The notes beneath the pieces are model-generated. The model did no database searches. It was not told the DNA's origin and was given only the letters and a program-made list of their open reading frames with translations. The position numbers were made by a program, and so were the translations under genes. From Thalassobaculum sp. OXR-137 (GTDB taxonomy: Bacteria; Pseudomonadota; Alphaproteobacteria; Thalassobaculales; Thalassobaculaceae), in the NCBI RefSeq assembly GCF_034377285.1, contig NZ_CP139715.1:5312501-5376500 (forward strand): a stretch of DNA of 64,000 bases, read 5' to 3'. Shown here piece by piece: positions 29,783 to 51,839 of the stretch; the stretch's first letter is position 1; the number at the start of each line of letters is the position of its first letter.

Positions 29783-30607
29783 TTACTTCCGGCGCCGGCG
29801 AACGATGAGCTTATCGGTCGCCTTGTTGTTGCGCGTCTTCTTGCCCTTGGTCGGCTTGCCCCACGGGGTAACCGGATGACGACCGCCCGAGGTCCGACCT
29901 TCACCACCGCCATGGGGGTGATCGACCGGGTTCATCGCGACGCCGCGCACGGCCGGACGCTTGCCCAGCCACCGATTGCGGCCGGCCTTGCCGATGTTGA
30001 TGTTCTGCTGGTCCGGGTTCGACACCGCACCGACGGTCGCCATGCACTCGGAGCGCACCATGCGGACTTCGCCGGAGGCCAGACGGAGCAGGGCGTAACC
30101 GGAGTCACGGCCGACGATCTGGACGTAGGTGCCGGCGGAACGGGCCAGCTGCCCACCCTTCTCCGGCTTCATCTCGACGTTGTGCACGATCGTGCCGACC
30201 GGAATGCTGCGCAGCGGCATCGCATTGCCCGGCTTCACATCGACCCGCTCGCCGGCGACGACCTTGTCGCCGACGCCGAGGCGCTGCGGCGCCAGAATGT
30301 AGGCCTGATCGCCGTCCTCATAGGTGATGAGGGCGATGAACGCGGTCCGGTTCGGATCGTACTCGAGACGCTCCACGGTGCCGACGACGTCGAACTTCCG
30401 ACGCTTGAAGTCGACGATCCGGTAGGTCCGCTTGTGACCGCCGCCCCGGCGGCGCGTGGTGATGCGCCCGGTGTTGTTGCGGCCGGCCTTCTTGGTCAGA
30501 CCTTCGGTGAGCTTCTTGACCGGCTTACCGGACCACAGCTCGGAGCGGTCAACGATGACCAGCTGGCGCTGCGACGGGGTCGTCGGATTAAAGGACTTCA
30601 AAGCCAT
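29783..30607 (-). CDS. rplB: 50S ribosomal protein L2
   Basis: 274 residues. It contacts the peptidyl-transferase region; the conserved C-terminal loop [27 protein letters not shown] contains the functionally important histidine. Four bases after rplW. Confidence 0.98.
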   Translation of the reverse strand: MALKSFNPTTPSQRQLVIVDRSELWSGKPVKKLTEGLTKKAGRNNTGRITTRRRGGGHKRTYRIVDFKRRKFDVVGTVERLEYDPNRTAFIALITYEDGDQAYILAPQRLGVGDKVVAGERVDVKPGNAMPLRSIPVGTIVHNVEMKPEKGGQLARSAGTYVQIVGRDSGYALLRLASGEVRMVRSECMATVGAVSNPDQQNINIGKAGRNRWLGKRPAVRGVAMNPVDHPHGGGEGRTSGGRHPVTPWGKPTKGKKTRNNKATDKLIVRRRRK

Positions 30608-30611
30608 GGGT

Positions 30612-30941
30612 TCACACCCCCGCCATCAGGTCGATCGTCTGGCCCTCGGCGAGCGTGACGACGGCCTTCTTATAGTCGGAACGACGGCCCGGACGGCCCC
30701 GGAACCGCTTGGTCTTGCCTTTGACCAGAAGCGTATTGACCGCGGTCACCTTCACGTCGAACAGACGCTCGATGGCCTGCTTGATCTCCGGCTTCGCCGC
30801 GTTGACCGGGACCTCGAAGGTCACCTGGCCGAACTCGGACCCACGGGTCGACTTCTCGGTCACGATCGGTCGGCGGATCAGTTCGTAGGCCCGCTCGTCG
30901 CTGACCTTGCCCGCCTTCGGCTTGTAAGGACGGATGCTCAT
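30612..30941 (-). CDS. rplW: 50S ribosomal protein L23
   Basis: 109 residues; docking site of trigger factor and SRP at the exit tunnel. [22 protein letters not shown] and [20 protein letters not shown] are typical. Overlaps the rplD stop by four bases. Confidence 0.97.
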   Translation of the reverse strand: MSIRPYKPKAGKVSDERAYELIRRPIVTEKSTRGSEFGQVTFEVPVNAAKPEIKQAIERLFDVKVTAVNTLLVKGKTKRFRGRPGRRSDYKKAVVTLAEGQTIDLMAGV

Positions 30942-31558
30942 TTCAGGCGCGCCTCCAGCTGCTCAACCGCACCCTTGGTCAGGACCAGAGTGTCGCGGCG
31001 GAGAATGTCGTAGACGTTGGCGCCCTGCTGCGGCAGCAGATCCACCAGAGGAATGTTGCGCGCGGCCCGCGCGAAGTTCTCGTTCACGGCATCGCCGTCG
31101 ATCACCAGGACCGAGGACCAGCCGAGCTTCTTGAACTTCTCGGCCAGCGCCTTCGTCTTCGGCTCGGCGGCGGACGCCTCGTCGATGATGATCAGCTGGC
31201 CGGCCTTGGCCTTCGCCGACAGCGCGGTCTTCAGACCGAGCTTGCGGAACTTCTTGGTCAGGTCGTGCGAGTGATCGCGGACCACCGGACCGTGAACCGT
31301 CTGACCGCCACGATACTGGGTGGCGCGCAGGGAGCCGGCACGCGCACGGCCGGTACCCTTCTGACGGAACGGCTTCTTGGTCGTCCCCGAGATCTCGGAG
31401 ATCGTCTTGACCTTGTGGTTGCCGCTGCGGCGCTTGGCGAGCTGCCAGTTCACCATGCGGGCCAGGATGTCCTGGCGCGGGTCGAGACCGAAGATCGACT
31501 CGTCGAGATCGATCTCGCCGGTCTTCTCCGCGTCGAGGTTTGTGACGTCAATCTTCAT
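30938..31558 (-). CDS. rplD: 50S ribosomal protein L4
   Basis: 206 residues when started at [16 protein letters not shown]; the frame extends upstream inside rplC and that part is a shadow. The tunnel loop [25 protein letters not shown] is intact. In E. coli L4 also represses and attenuates its own S10 operon. The rpsJ leader here contains a terminator-like hairpin that could serve the same purpose. Confidence 0.97.
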   Translation of the reverse strand: MKIDVTNLDAEKTGEIDLDESIFGLDPRQDILARMVNWQLAKRRSGNHKVKTISEISGTTKKPFRQKGTGRARAGSLRATQYRGGQTVHGPVVRDHSHDLTKKFRKLGLKTALSAKAKAGQLIIIDEASAAEPKTKALAEKFKKLGWSSVLVIDGDAVNENFARAARNIPLVDLLPQQGANVYDILRRDTLVLTKGAVEQLEARLK

Positions 31559-31562
31559 GACC

Positions 31563-32390
31563 TCAGTCCTTCTTCTCGGCGTCGTCTTCCGCCGGCGCGT
31601 CCGGCACCGCAGCGCCCTCGGCCAAGGTCGGATCGGCGGCATCGCCCATCGCTTCGGAAGCCTGCTCGAGCAGGGCGGCACCAGCCTCCTCCTCGTTCGC
31701 GGCCTCGTCGGCACCGGCAGCCTTCAGCGCGGCCGGATACGGCGCGCCTTCCGGCATGCCCGCCTTGACGGCGTCGCGGATCATCACCCAACCGCCCTCG
31801 GAGCCCGGCACGGAGCCACGCACGAGGATCAGACCGCGCGCCGGATCGGTGGCGACGACCGTCAGGTTCTGGGTGGTGACGCGCTCGTCACCCATGTGAC
31901 CGGCCATCTTCTTACCTTTGAAGACGCGGCCCGGATCCTGGTTGTTACCGGTGGAACCGTGCGAGCGGTGCGACAGCGACACGCCGTGCGAAGCCCGCAG
32001 ACCACCGAAATTGTGGCGCTTCATGACACCGGCGAAGCCCTTACCGATGGACGTACCCGTCACATCGACCTTCTGCCCGGCGATGAAATGGTCGGCCGAC
32101 AGCTCGGCCCCCACCTCGATCAGCGCGTCGTCGGCCACCCGGAACTCGACGACCTTGCGCTTCGGCTCGACCTTCGCCTTGGCGAAGTGGCCGCGCATCG
32201 GCTGCGTCGTGCGTTTCACCTTGCGCACACCGGCGCCAAGCTGCACCGCGGTGTAGCCGTCCCTCTCCTGGGTCCGCTGAGCGACAACCTGACAGCTGTC
32301 GACTTTCAGCACGGTGACCGGAACGTGCGCACCTTCTTCGGTGAACACGCGGGTCATCCCGACCTTCTGAGCGATCAATCCTGAACGCAT
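31563..32390 (-). CDS. rplC: 50S ribosomal protein L3 with acidic C-terminal tail
   Basis: 275 residues starting at [16 protein letters not shown] (13 codons after the first in-frame start). Core L3 ends near residue 215 ([20 protein letters not shown]). Beyond it lies an Ala/Glu-rich tail of about 45 residues ([19 protein letters not shown]..., ending AEDDAEKKD) absent from the 209-residue E. coli protein. The rRNA-binding loop [21 protein letters not shown] carries the methylation-site glutamine. Confidence 0.97.
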   Translation of the reverse strand: MRSGLIAQKVGMTRVFTEEGAHVPVTVLKVDSCQVVAQRTQERDGYTAVQLGAGVRKVKRTTQPMRGHFAKAKVEPKRKVVEFRVADDALIEVGAELSADHFIAGQKVDVTGTSIGKGFAGVMKRHNFGGLRASHGVSLSHRSHGSTGNNQDPGRVFKGKKMAGHMGDERVTTQNLTVVATDPARGLILVRGSVPGSEGGWVMIRDAVKAGMPEGAPYPAALKAAGADEAANEEEAGAALLEQASEAMGDAADPTLAEGAAVPDAPAEDDAEKKD

Positions 32391-32403
32391 CGTTCCCGTC
32401 CCC

Positions 32404-32712
32404 TCAGAGCTTGATCTCGACGTCGACACCGGAGGCCAGGTCGAGCTTCATCAGCGCGTCCACGGTCTGCGGGGTCGGGTCAACGATGTCGAGAACCCGC
32501 TTATGGGTACGGATCTCGAACTGTTCCCGGCTCTTCTTGTCAACGTGCGGACCCCGCAGAACGGTGAACCGTTCAATCCGGGTCGGCAGCGGAATGGGAC
32601 CCCGCACACGCGCACCTGTGCGCTTGGCGGTGTTCACGATTTCACCGGTCGACTGGTCGAGGACCCGGTGATCGAACGCCTTCAGGCGGATGCGGATGTT
32701 TTGACTGTCCAT
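32404..32712 (-). CDS. rpsJ: 30S ribosomal protein S10
   Basis: 102 residues from [16 protein letters not shown]; ten extra residues from an upstream ATG are unlikely. S10 forms part of the 30S head and, as NusE, of the antitermination complex; it also links NusG to the ribosome. First gene of the S10 group, preceded by a 200-base leader with an attenuator-like hairpin and a TTGACG promoter. Confidence 0.97.
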   Translation of the reverse strand: MDSQNIRIRLKAFDHRVLDQSTGEIVNTAKRTGARVRGPIPLPTRIERFTVLRGPHVDKKSREQFEIRTHKRVLDIVDPTPQTVDALMKLDLASGVDVEIKL

Positions 32713-32788
32713 CTTTCCGCTACTCTCAACCTCGTTGGCCAACCGGCCGTTATTACCGCGCGCTCACCGGATAACCGGGCACCGCACA

Positions 32789-32826
32789 GAAAAAAATGCG
32801 GATGCGCAATAACTCTGCGCTTCCGC
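32789..32826 (-). terminator. Attenuator-like terminator in the S10-operon leader
   Basis: On the minus strand GCGGAAGCGCA and TGCGCATCCGC pair over 11 positions with one A.A mismatch and a 7-base loop (GAGTTAT), followed by A and seven T residues (complement of 32790-32796). This is a full intrinsic terminator, placed about 100 bases after the predicted start of transcription and 75 bases before rpsJ. Being downstream of the promoter it cannot be just the end of the str operon. Confidence 0.75.
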
Positions 32827-32922
32827 CTTCGGCCTTTTGGGGATTGGTGTCTTAAAAACTTGAGACTGCGTCTGACCCGAACCGAGCGGTTTTGGTCACA
32901 GCCAGTCCCCAAAGGTGGGCGG

Positions 32923-32951
32923 AACCTATTGATGGGTGCGCCGGTCGTCAA
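32923..32951 (-). promoter_or_regulatory. S10-operon promoter
   Basis: On the minus strand TTGACG (32946-32951) and TAGGTT (32923-32928) are spaced by exactly 17 bases. The bases around the -10 (CATCAATAG..TCC) match those of the str-operon promoter. The predicted start of transcription is about 200 bases before rpsJ. Confidence 0.72.
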
Positions 32952-33330
32952 GTGCGAATTTCAGTTTTGTGGCGGTTCCCCCGCCGACCCGGAAACCCGC
33001 AAGAACCTTACGCGAATTGCACCGGGATCTATCCGCTTCGACCGCTGCCGGTGCCGTCCGCGTAATCGATCAGGATATGGGGTGCGGCAGCCGGCCCGAC
33101 ACCCGATCTTGGTACCAGGCCGCACGGTGTGCGCATCGGCGGCGAGTCTCCCGCCCGTATGGAGTCTCCCCCGTCTCGGAGACCGGCGCCGCGGCGAGCC
33201 CGCCGTCGAGCCCGCCGCCGGCTCGGCCATCCCGGGTCATACAGAGGCCATGGAGCCCGGCCGCCGGCCGGCCGAGGGTCCAGGTCACCACGCGCCGTCC
33301 GGCGGCGTCAGCCGGGGCTACAAACGCAAA
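32952..33330. other. Gap between tufA terminator and S10 promoter
   Basis: About 380 bases without a credible gene. Short open frames on both strands are Arg/Pro/Gly-rich and have no Shine-Dalgarno. I see no further promoter or repeat of note here. Confidence 0.5.
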
Positions 33331-33352
33331 CGGGAGCGCCGAAGCGCTCCCG
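33331..33352 (-). terminator. Terminator after tufA (end of str operon)
   Basis: Perfect 9-bp stem CGGGAGCGC / GCGCTCCCG with UUCG tetraloop on the minus strand, followed by TTTGCGTTTG. It lies 25 bases after the tufA stop. Confidence 0.8.
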
Positions 33353-33377
33353 TCCGGTCTCACCGAAGGGTGAGGAT

Positions 33378-34568
<1,191 letters not shown>

Positions 34569-34635
34569 CCCAATATGCTCCGTACGAAAAAGGGGGTGAC
34601 GTTATGGGCTAGTGACTGCGTGCGGGCGTGGCCGG

Positions 34636-36711
<2,076 letters not shown>

Positions 36712-36773
36712 GACTCGCGTCCTCGTCGATTTGAGGTTCCGGCCGCTAGGGTCACGGCCGCTATATGTAATAA

Positions 36774-36805
36774 GGAACGGGCCGGTCTATACGCCAGCCC
36801 GTCCC
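36774..36805 (-). terminator. Hairpin between rpsG and fusA
   Basis: On the minus strand GGGACGGGCTGG pairs with CCGGCCCGTTCC over 12 positions including two G.U pairs, with an 8-base loop, followed by TTATTAC. It is a plausible partial terminator or processing site inside the str operon, setting elongation factor output relative to S12/S7. Confidence 0.45.
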
Positions 36806-36821
36806 CAGATGCCAGTAGCTG

Positions 36822-37292
36822 TTACCAGCGGTAGTGAGAAAACGCCTTGTTGGCGTCGGCCATGCGGTGGGTGTCTTCCCGCTTCTTGACCGCGGTGCCG
36901 CGGTTCTGGGCCGCGTCCTGCAGCTCACCGGAGAGCCGCTGGACCATCGTCTTCTCGGAGCGCTTGCGCGCGGCGTCGATCAGCCACCGGATGGCCAGGG
37001 CCTGGGCGCGCTCGGGGCGAACCTCGACCGGGACCTGATAGGTGGCACCACCGACGCGGCGGGAGCGGACCTCGACATGCGGCTTCACATTGTCCAGGGC
37101 CTCATGGAAGGTCCGGACCGGCTCACCGCCGGCACGCTTCTGCAGGACGTCGAACGCACCGTAAACGATGCCCTCGGCGACCGAGCGCTTGCCGTCGTAC
37201 ATCAGGCAGCTCATGAACTTGGAGACGACCTGGTCCCCAAACTTGGCATCCGGCAGAACCGGACGCTTTTCCGCGCGGTGGCGACGCGACAT
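36822..37292 (-). CDS. rpsG: 30S ribosomal protein S7
   Basis: 156 residues; nucleates the 30S head and lines the E site. [26 protein letters not shown] and [26 protein letters not shown] are typical. In E. coli it represses str translation. Twelve bases after rpsL. Confidence 0.98.
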   Translation of the reverse strand: MSRRHRAEKRPVLPDAKFGDQVVSKFMSCLMYDGKRSVAEGIVYGAFDVLQKRAGGEPVRTFHEALDNVKPHVEVRSRRVGGATYQVPVEVRPERAQALAIRWLIDAARKRSEKTMVQRLSGELQDAAQNRGTAVKKREDTHRMADANKAFSHYRW

Positions 37293-37304
37293 TCCTAATA
37301 CTCC

Positions 37305-37676
37305 TTACTTCGGGCGCTTGGCGCCGTACTTCGAACGACGCTGGCGACGGTCCTTCACGCCCTGGGTATCGAGCGTGCCGCGGATGATGTGATAGCGCAC
37401 ACCCGGCAAGTCCTTGACGCGACCGCCGCGGATCATGACCACCGAGTGCTCCTGAAGGTTATGGCCTTCACCCGGAATGTAGCTGATGACCTCGTACCCG
37501 TTGGTCAGGCGCACGCGGGCGACCTTACGCAGGGCGGAGTTCGGCTTCTTCGGGGTGGTCGTGTACACACGCGTGCACACGCCGCGCTTCTGCGGGCACG
37601 CCTGCAGGGCGGGAACCTTGTTCCGTGCTACCGGAACCTTACGACCCTGGCGGATCAGCTGATTGATCGTCGGCAT
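37305..37676 (-). CDS. rpsL: 30S ribosomal protein S12
   Basis: 123 residues. Decoding-centre protein. The lysines tied to streptomycin response are the wild-type residues (K43 in [12 protein letters not shown] and K88 in [13 protein letters not shown]), so no resistance allele is seen. First gene of the str operon, with its own TTGACC/TAGTAT promoter about 210 bases upstream. Confidence 0.98.
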   Translation of the reverse strand: MPTINQLIRQGRKVPVARNKVPALQACPQKRGVCTRVYTTTPKKPNSALRKVARVRLTNGYEVISYIPGEGHNLQEHSVVMIRGGRVKDLPGVRYHIIRGTLDTQGVKDRRQRRSKYGAKRPK

Positions 37677-37886
37677 GCGTCGACCCTCTTAACCACAAAC
37701 ACGAACCCCTCCACGGGGAATCCCATGGGGGCGGTTCGTTTGAACCATGCGCCACAAGACGGGACCCGCCGGACGCTTCTCATATTCGACTCTTCGCGCG
37801 GTGACCGCGTTCAAGTCTCCCGGGCCTAAACCGCCAGCGGCGGCACACCCGGGGGAACAGCTGGGCCCCCGTTTCAAAGTGCGCGG

Positions 37887-37915
37887 ATACTATTGATGCG
37901 CCCTTCAGGGGTCAA
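37887..37915 (-). promoter_or_regulatory. str-operon promoter
   Basis: On the minus strand TTGACC (37910-37915) and TAGTAT (37887-37892) are spaced by 17 bases. The bases CATCAATAG..TCC around the -10 are shared with the S10 promoter at 32923-32951. It lies between the rpoC hairpin and rpsL and leaves a leader of about 200 bases, in which I see no U-tract terminator. Confidence 0.75.
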
Positions 37916-37961
37916 GCGGATTATCGGCCCGCCTAATTGGACCGATTTGGTCGTCGATTTC

Positions 37962-37995
37962 GGGTATTCCGGGAACCAAAGCTCCCGGAATACCC
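37962..37995. terminator. 13-bp hairpin after rpoC
   Basis: The perfect arms GGGTATTCCGGGA and TCCCGGAATACCC flank an 8-base loop, 30 bases after the rpoC stop. The T-rich tract (AATTTTCTTT) follows the hairpin on the plus strand, while on the minus strand GAAATCGACG follows. As an intrinsic terminator it therefore fits plus-strand transcripts better than rpoC. Confidence 0.65.
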
Positions 37996-38025
37996 AATTT
38001 TCTTTCCCAGAGACCGCGGCCGGAC

Positions 38026-42315
<4,290 letters not shown>

Positions 42316-42325
42316 CTACACCGAT

Positions 42326-42345
42326 GCGGCCGCCTTCGCGGCCGC
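42326..42345 (-). promoter_or_regulatory. Hairpin between rpoB and rpoC
   Basis: GCGGCCGC is repeated around a 4-base loop; each copy is self-complementary, so an 8-bp perfect stem forms 8 bases after the rpoB stop. No U-tract follows. Confidence 0.45.
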
Positions 42346-42353
42346 CGCCGGCG

Positions 42354-46535
<4,182 letters not shown>

Positions 46536-46674
46536 CTTGCGACCTCGACCTCGCGTGTGACCCGCGGACCTTAGGATTGTCCGTTGGGCGAAACGGTGAC
46601 CCCTACCTCGGCGCGCCCGGCAGGGAGACCCTGATCGGGGTCCTGCGGCGCGTCTTTCGGTGGGCGGTCCTCGC

Positions 46675-46725
46675 CTCGGCCCGGGGTCGGCGCGCCGGAA
46701 AATCGGCGCCCGGCCCCGGGCCGAG
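46675..46725 (-). promoter_or_regulatory. Large stem-loop between rplL and rpoB
   Basis: The perfect 12-bp arms CTCGGCCCGGGG (46675-46686) and CCCCGGGCCGAG (46714-46725) enclose 27 bases that can form a second small stem (GGCGC/GCGCC). No U-tract follows on the minus strand. In E. coli the same gap holds an attenuator and an RNase III processing site, so an equivalent role is likely. Confidence 0.65.
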
Positions 46726-46800
46726 AAGAGGAAACGGGTCGGGAGCGGACACGCAGGCGCGCCGCTCCCTCCCCGAACCTTAGCTGGAAATCGAGCTCAA

Positions 46801-47178
46801 TTACTTCAGCTCGACGGTGGCGCCAGCCTCCTCCAGCTTCTTCTTCAGCTCCTCGGCCTCTTCCTTGGAAGCACCTTCCTTGACGGGCTTCGGAGCGCCT
46901 TCGACCAGGTCCTTGGCCTCCTTGAGGCCCAGGCCGGTGATGGCACGGACTTCCTTAATCACGTTGATCTTCTTGTCCCCGGCGGAGGCAAGGATCACGT
47001 CGAACTCGGTCTTCTCCTCAGCGGCCGGGGCGGCATCGCCACCACCAGCAGCCGCGGCGACCGCGACCGGAGCAGCGGCGGACACGCCCCACTTCTCCTC
47101 GAGCATCTTCGACAGCTCGGCCGCCTCGAGGACGGTCAGAGCGGACAGGTCGTCGACCAGCTTGGCAAGATCAGCCAT
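46801..47178 (-). CDS. rplL: 50S ribosomal protein L7/L12
   Basis: 125 residues. The N-terminal dimerisation domain ([25 protein letters not shown]) joins through an Ala/Gly-rich hinge to the factor-binding C-terminal domain ([25 protein letters not shown]). It forms the stalk that recruits EF-Tu, EF-G and other GTPases. 51 bases after rplJ. Confidence 0.98.
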   Translation of the reverse strand: MADLAKLVDDLSALTVLEAAELSKMLEEKWGVSAAAPVAVAAAAGGGDAAPAAEEKTEFDVILASAGDKKINVIKEVRAITGLGLKEAKDLVEGAPKPVKEGASKEEAEELKKKLEEAGATVELK

Positions 47179-47229
47179 TTCAATTCACTCCACGTTGGTA
47201 CTTCTGTTGACAGAGCGGTTCGTCCGCCC

Positions 47230-47742
47230 TCACTCCGACTGCTCGCTGTGGGCCTTGAGCACCCGCGCGATCTGGCCGGCCGGTGCGGCAAGCACACCAA
47301 CCATCCGAGACGCCGGGGTCTGAAGGAGACCCACAAGCTTGGCACGCGACTCGTCGATCGACGGGGTCTTGGCCAGAGCCTTGATCTCATCGATGTTGAG
47401 TTTCCGTTCGCCCAGGCCGCCACCGACGATGGTGACCTTGTCGTTCTTATTGGCGAACTCAACGATCACCTTCGCCGCCGCCACCGGGTCGGTCGACGTC
47501 GTCACCGACGTCGGACCCGTGAAGAGGTCGCTCAGGTTCTCGTAGCGCGTGCCCTGCAGAGCAAGACGGGCGAGCCGATTCTTCGTGACCTTGTAGCCGG
47601 CCCCGGCCGCACGGACGTTGGAACGAAGACCTTCGACCTCGGACACCGTCAGACCCGTCTGATGGGTGATGACGACGACTTCGGAGCCTTCGAACGTCGT
47701 GCGAAGAGAGTCGACCAACTCGGCCTTTTCGGTTCGGTTCAC
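47230..47742 (-). CDS. rplJ: 50S ribosomal protein L10
   Basis: 170 residues. It binds 23S rRNA through its N-terminal domain and L7/L12 dimers through its C-terminal helix. NRTEKAELVDSLRTTFEGSEVVVITHQTGL and KNRLARLALQGT are typical. It is preceded by a 300-base leader after rplA, the usual site of autogenous control by L10. Confidence 0.97.
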   Translation of the reverse strand: MNRTEKAELVDSLRTTFEGSEVVVITHQTGLTVSEVEGLRSNVRAAGAGYKVTKNRLARLALQGTRYENLSDLFTGPTSVTTSTDPVAAAKVIVEFANKNDKVTIVGGGLGERKLNIDEIKALAKTPSIDESRAKLVGLLQTPASRMVGVLAAPAGQIARVLKAHSEQSE

Positions 47743-48042
47743 CTCTTATCTCCGCAATTGGAACCGATGCGCCGTCGTTCTGTTTCGAACATGGCCCGTC
47801 GGTCCGGTTGCACGAAGACGACACTTTCGTGCCGCCCCTGTTCGCCTGTCCCAGAAGTCCAACATCGCCGGCTGGGCCGGTATCCGTTGGCGCTCCCGTC
47901 TGTACGGGCGGAATTTAAGGCCCCTCCGGATCGCTCCGCCGCGGCCGCCCGTAGTCTCGGACAGGTCGGAACGGGATCTCTCCCGCCCCTCACGCCGGCC
48001 CGCGGCTGACCGCGGACCGTCGATCTCTTGAGCGCGGCCGCG
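47743..48042 (-). promoter_or_regulatory. Probable L10 leader region (rplA-rplJ gap)
   Basis: There is no gene in 300 bases. The minus-strand RNA can form imperfect stems, including GTTC/GAAC (47777-47790) inside a larger pairing of GGACCGA with TCGGTTCC close to the rplJ start, and CCCGT/ACGGG further upstream. The position equals that of the L10 leader family. I find no strong promoter in it. Confidence 0.4.
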
Positions 48043-48750
<708 letters not shown>

Positions 48751-48757
48751 GATCGCC

Positions 48758-49186
48758 TCACTCCACCACTTCGATGCCCATGGAACGGGCGGAACCCTTG
48801 ATCATCTGAACCGCACCGTCCATGTCGACGGCGTTCAGATCCGGCATCTTCTGCTCGGCGATCTCCTTGACCTGCGCCAGGGTGACCTTGCCGACCGCGC
48901 CCTTGTTCGGCGTCGGGGAGCCCTTGGCCACCTTCGACGCCTTCTTCAGGAAATAGGACACCGGCGGGGTCTTGGTGATGAAGGTGAAGGTACGGTCGCC
49001 GTAGGCGGTGATCACCACCGGCACCGGCATGCCCTTCTCCATCTTCTCGGTCGCGGCGTTGAACGCCTTGCAGAACTCCATGATGTTGAGTCCGCGTTGA
49101 CCGAGAGCCGGACCCACCGGCGGAGACGGGTTCGCCGCTCCGGCCGGGATCTCCAGCTTGATATAGCCGACGATCTTCTTAGCCAT
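48758..49186 (-). CDS. rplK: 50S ribosomal protein L11
   Basis: 142 residues. GTPase-centre protein needed for RelA activation, with [22 protein letters not shown] and a C-terminal rRNA-binding domain ending [15 protein letters not shown]. Gap of 126 bases after nusG with small CCCGGG hairpins. Confidence 0.98.
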   Translation of the reverse strand: MAKKIVGYIKLEIPAGAANPSPPVGPALGQRGLNIMEFCKAFNAATEKMEKGMPVPVVITAYGDRTFTFITKTPPVSYFLKKASKVAKGSPTPNKGAVGKVTLAQVKEIAEQKMPDLNAVDMDGAVQMIKGSARSMGIEVVE

Positions 49187-49312
49187 CTGTTGCCTTCCTC
49201 TTTTCGGTCCGTGGTGCGATGCCGCAGGGCTTCGCGGTCATCTCCCACAGGCCGTCCACAAACGAGCCGTTCCGGCCCCGGGCATGTGTCCCGGGATCGA
49301 ACCCGAACGGGC

Positions 49313-49843
49313 TCAGGTTTTCTCGACCTGGGTGAATTCCAGATCGACCGGCGTCGATCGTCCGAAGATCGACACCGCAACTTTCAGACGCGCCCGCTCC
49401 TCGTCGACATCCTCGACAAGGCCGTTGAACGTCGCGAACGGGCCGTCGGAGACCCGGACCTGCTCGCCGATCTCGAAGGTGATCGACGGCTTCGGCCGGT
49501 CCACGCCCTCGGAGACCTGCTTCAGCAGACGGTCCGCCTCGGCGTCGGTGATCGGGATCGGACGGCTCTTGCCGCCCACGAACCCGGCCACCTTCGGCTG
49601 CGACTTGACCAGATGCCAGCTCTCGTCCGTCAGCTCCATCCGGACCAGGATGTAGCCCGGGAAGAACTTGCGTTCGGTGGTCGCCTTCACGCCCCGGCGC
49701 ATCTCGATCACTTCCTCGGTCGGAACCAGGACTTCGGTGATCAGATCCTCGAACTCGTGCTGGGCGACCTGCTCGTTGATCGACTGGGCGACCTTCTTCT
49801 CGAAGCCGGAATAGGTCTGCACCACGTACCATCGTTGCGCCAT
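49313..49843 (-). CDS. nusG: Transcription elongation/antitermination factor NusG
   Basis: 176 residues from MAQRWYVVQTYSGFEKKVAQ; a longer frame upstream overlaps secE and is not used. It has the N-terminal NGN domain, which contacts RNA polymerase (KFFPGYILVRMEL), and the C-terminal KOW domain (VRVSDGPFATFNGLVEDVDEE), which contacts Rho or S10. One base separates its ATG from the secE stop. Confidence 0.97.
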   Translation of the reverse strand: MAQRWYVVQTYSGFEKKVAQSINEQVAQHEFEDLITEVLVPTEEVIEMRRGVKATTERKFFPGYILVRMELTDESWHLVKSQPKVAGFVGGKSRPIPITDAEADRLLKQVSEGVDRPKPSITFEIGEQVRVSDGPFATFNGLVEDVDEERARLKVAVSIFGRSTPVDLEFTQVEKT

Positions 49844-49844
49844 G

Positions 49845-50042
49845 TCAGCCTCCGAGCCCCAGTACCAGTTGCACACCCCAGGCCAGGACCTGGTCGACCA
49901 CGAAGAAGAACACCGAGGCCAGCAACACCATGATGAAGACCATCAGGGTGGCCACGGCCGTCTCCTTGCGGCTCGCCCACGTGACCCGCGACACTTCCTG
50001 TCGCACCTGACGCACGAACTGGGCGGGACTCACCTTCGCCAT
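49845..50042 (-). CDS. secE: Preprotein translocase subunit SecE
   Basis: 65 residues, the short single-helix form. MAKVSPAQFVRQVRQEVSRVTWASRKET is the conserved amphipathic cytosolic part, followed by one transmembrane helix (ATLMVFIMVLLASVFFFVVD). It clamps SecY. It lies between tRNA-Trp and nusG, the normal order in proteobacteria. Confidence 0.95.
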   Translation of the reverse strand: MAKVSPAQFVRQVRQEVSRVTWASRKETAVATLMVFIMVLLASVFFFVVDQVLAWGVQLVLGLGG

Positions 50043-50174
50043 CGCTTCTGCTCTCCGCCGCACGGTCCCGGGAAAAGCCCCGGGGTACGCTGTGGCACCA
50101 ATTCCGAACACGTGAATGCGGATGGCGCCCATCGGGTTTCCCGACGGCGCCGCCCGCGAAACGTCTTTATATAG

Positions 50175-50250
50175 TGGCAGGAGTGGAGGGGCTCGAACCC
50201 CCAGCCCCCGGTTTTGGAGACCGGTGCTCTACCAGTTGAGCTACACTCCT
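50175..50250 (-). tRNA. tRNA-Trp (CCA)
   Basis: 76 bases with encoded 3' CCA. The acceptor pair is AGGAGTG / CACTCCT with discriminator G, and the T-loop reads GGTTCGAGCCC. The anticodon loop CTCCAAA gives anticodon CCA. Located between tufB and secE. Confidence 0.96.
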
Positions 50251-50297
50251 AACCTTGCAAAAGCGTTACCCGCCTCCGCTTACCCGATGACCCCCGA

Positions 50298-51488
<1,191 letters not shown>

Positions 51489-51589
51489 CTCGTCGTTCCC
51501 GTCGGCTGCATCGTGGAGGCATCCAGGAGATGCCGGAAAAACTAACCCTCTTCAGAACCTTGTCGGTCGGTCGCGATCCGGTCAGCAAG

Positions 51590-51675
51590 TGGTGGTGGGG
51601 GTAGGATTCGAACCTACGTACGCATACGCGGGCAGATTTACAGTCTGCTGCCTTTAACCACTCGGCCACCCCACC
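51590..51675 (-). tRNA. tRNA-Tyr (GTA)
   Basis: 86 bases with encoded CCA and a long variable arm. Acceptor GGTGGGG / CCCCACC with discriminator A. The anticodon loop CTGTAAA gives GTA. It heads the tufB transcription unit. Confidence 0.96.
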
Positions 51676-51729
51676 ATCGGATCGGATCGCAATCTCGCTT
51701 TCGGCAAGCCCCGTTCCTGAGGGAGTGCG

Positions 51730-51758
51730 AACTATGTTAATTCGCGACCGTTTGTCAA
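51730..51758 (-). promoter_or_regulatory. Promoter of the tRNA-Tyr-tufB unit
   Basis: On the minus strand TTGACA (51753-51758, perfect) and ATAGTT (51730-51735) are spaced by 17 bases, with an expected start about 48 bases before the tRNA. This promoter would also feed secE, nusG and the genes beyond. Confidence 0.72.
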
Positions 51759-51839
51759 CGACGAACGCGACAAAAAATGACCGCGCCGGTAATCCAGGCG
51801 GTTCGTGGTCTCCCAACCGAGGAAAACCGTAGCATAGCC

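Noticed and set aside
32936-33373. Short frames in the tufA-rpsJ gap (145 codons plus strand, 89 codons minus strand)
   Set aside because: Low-complexity Arg/Pro/Ser composition and no ribosome binding site. The region contains the S10 promoter and the tufA terminator.
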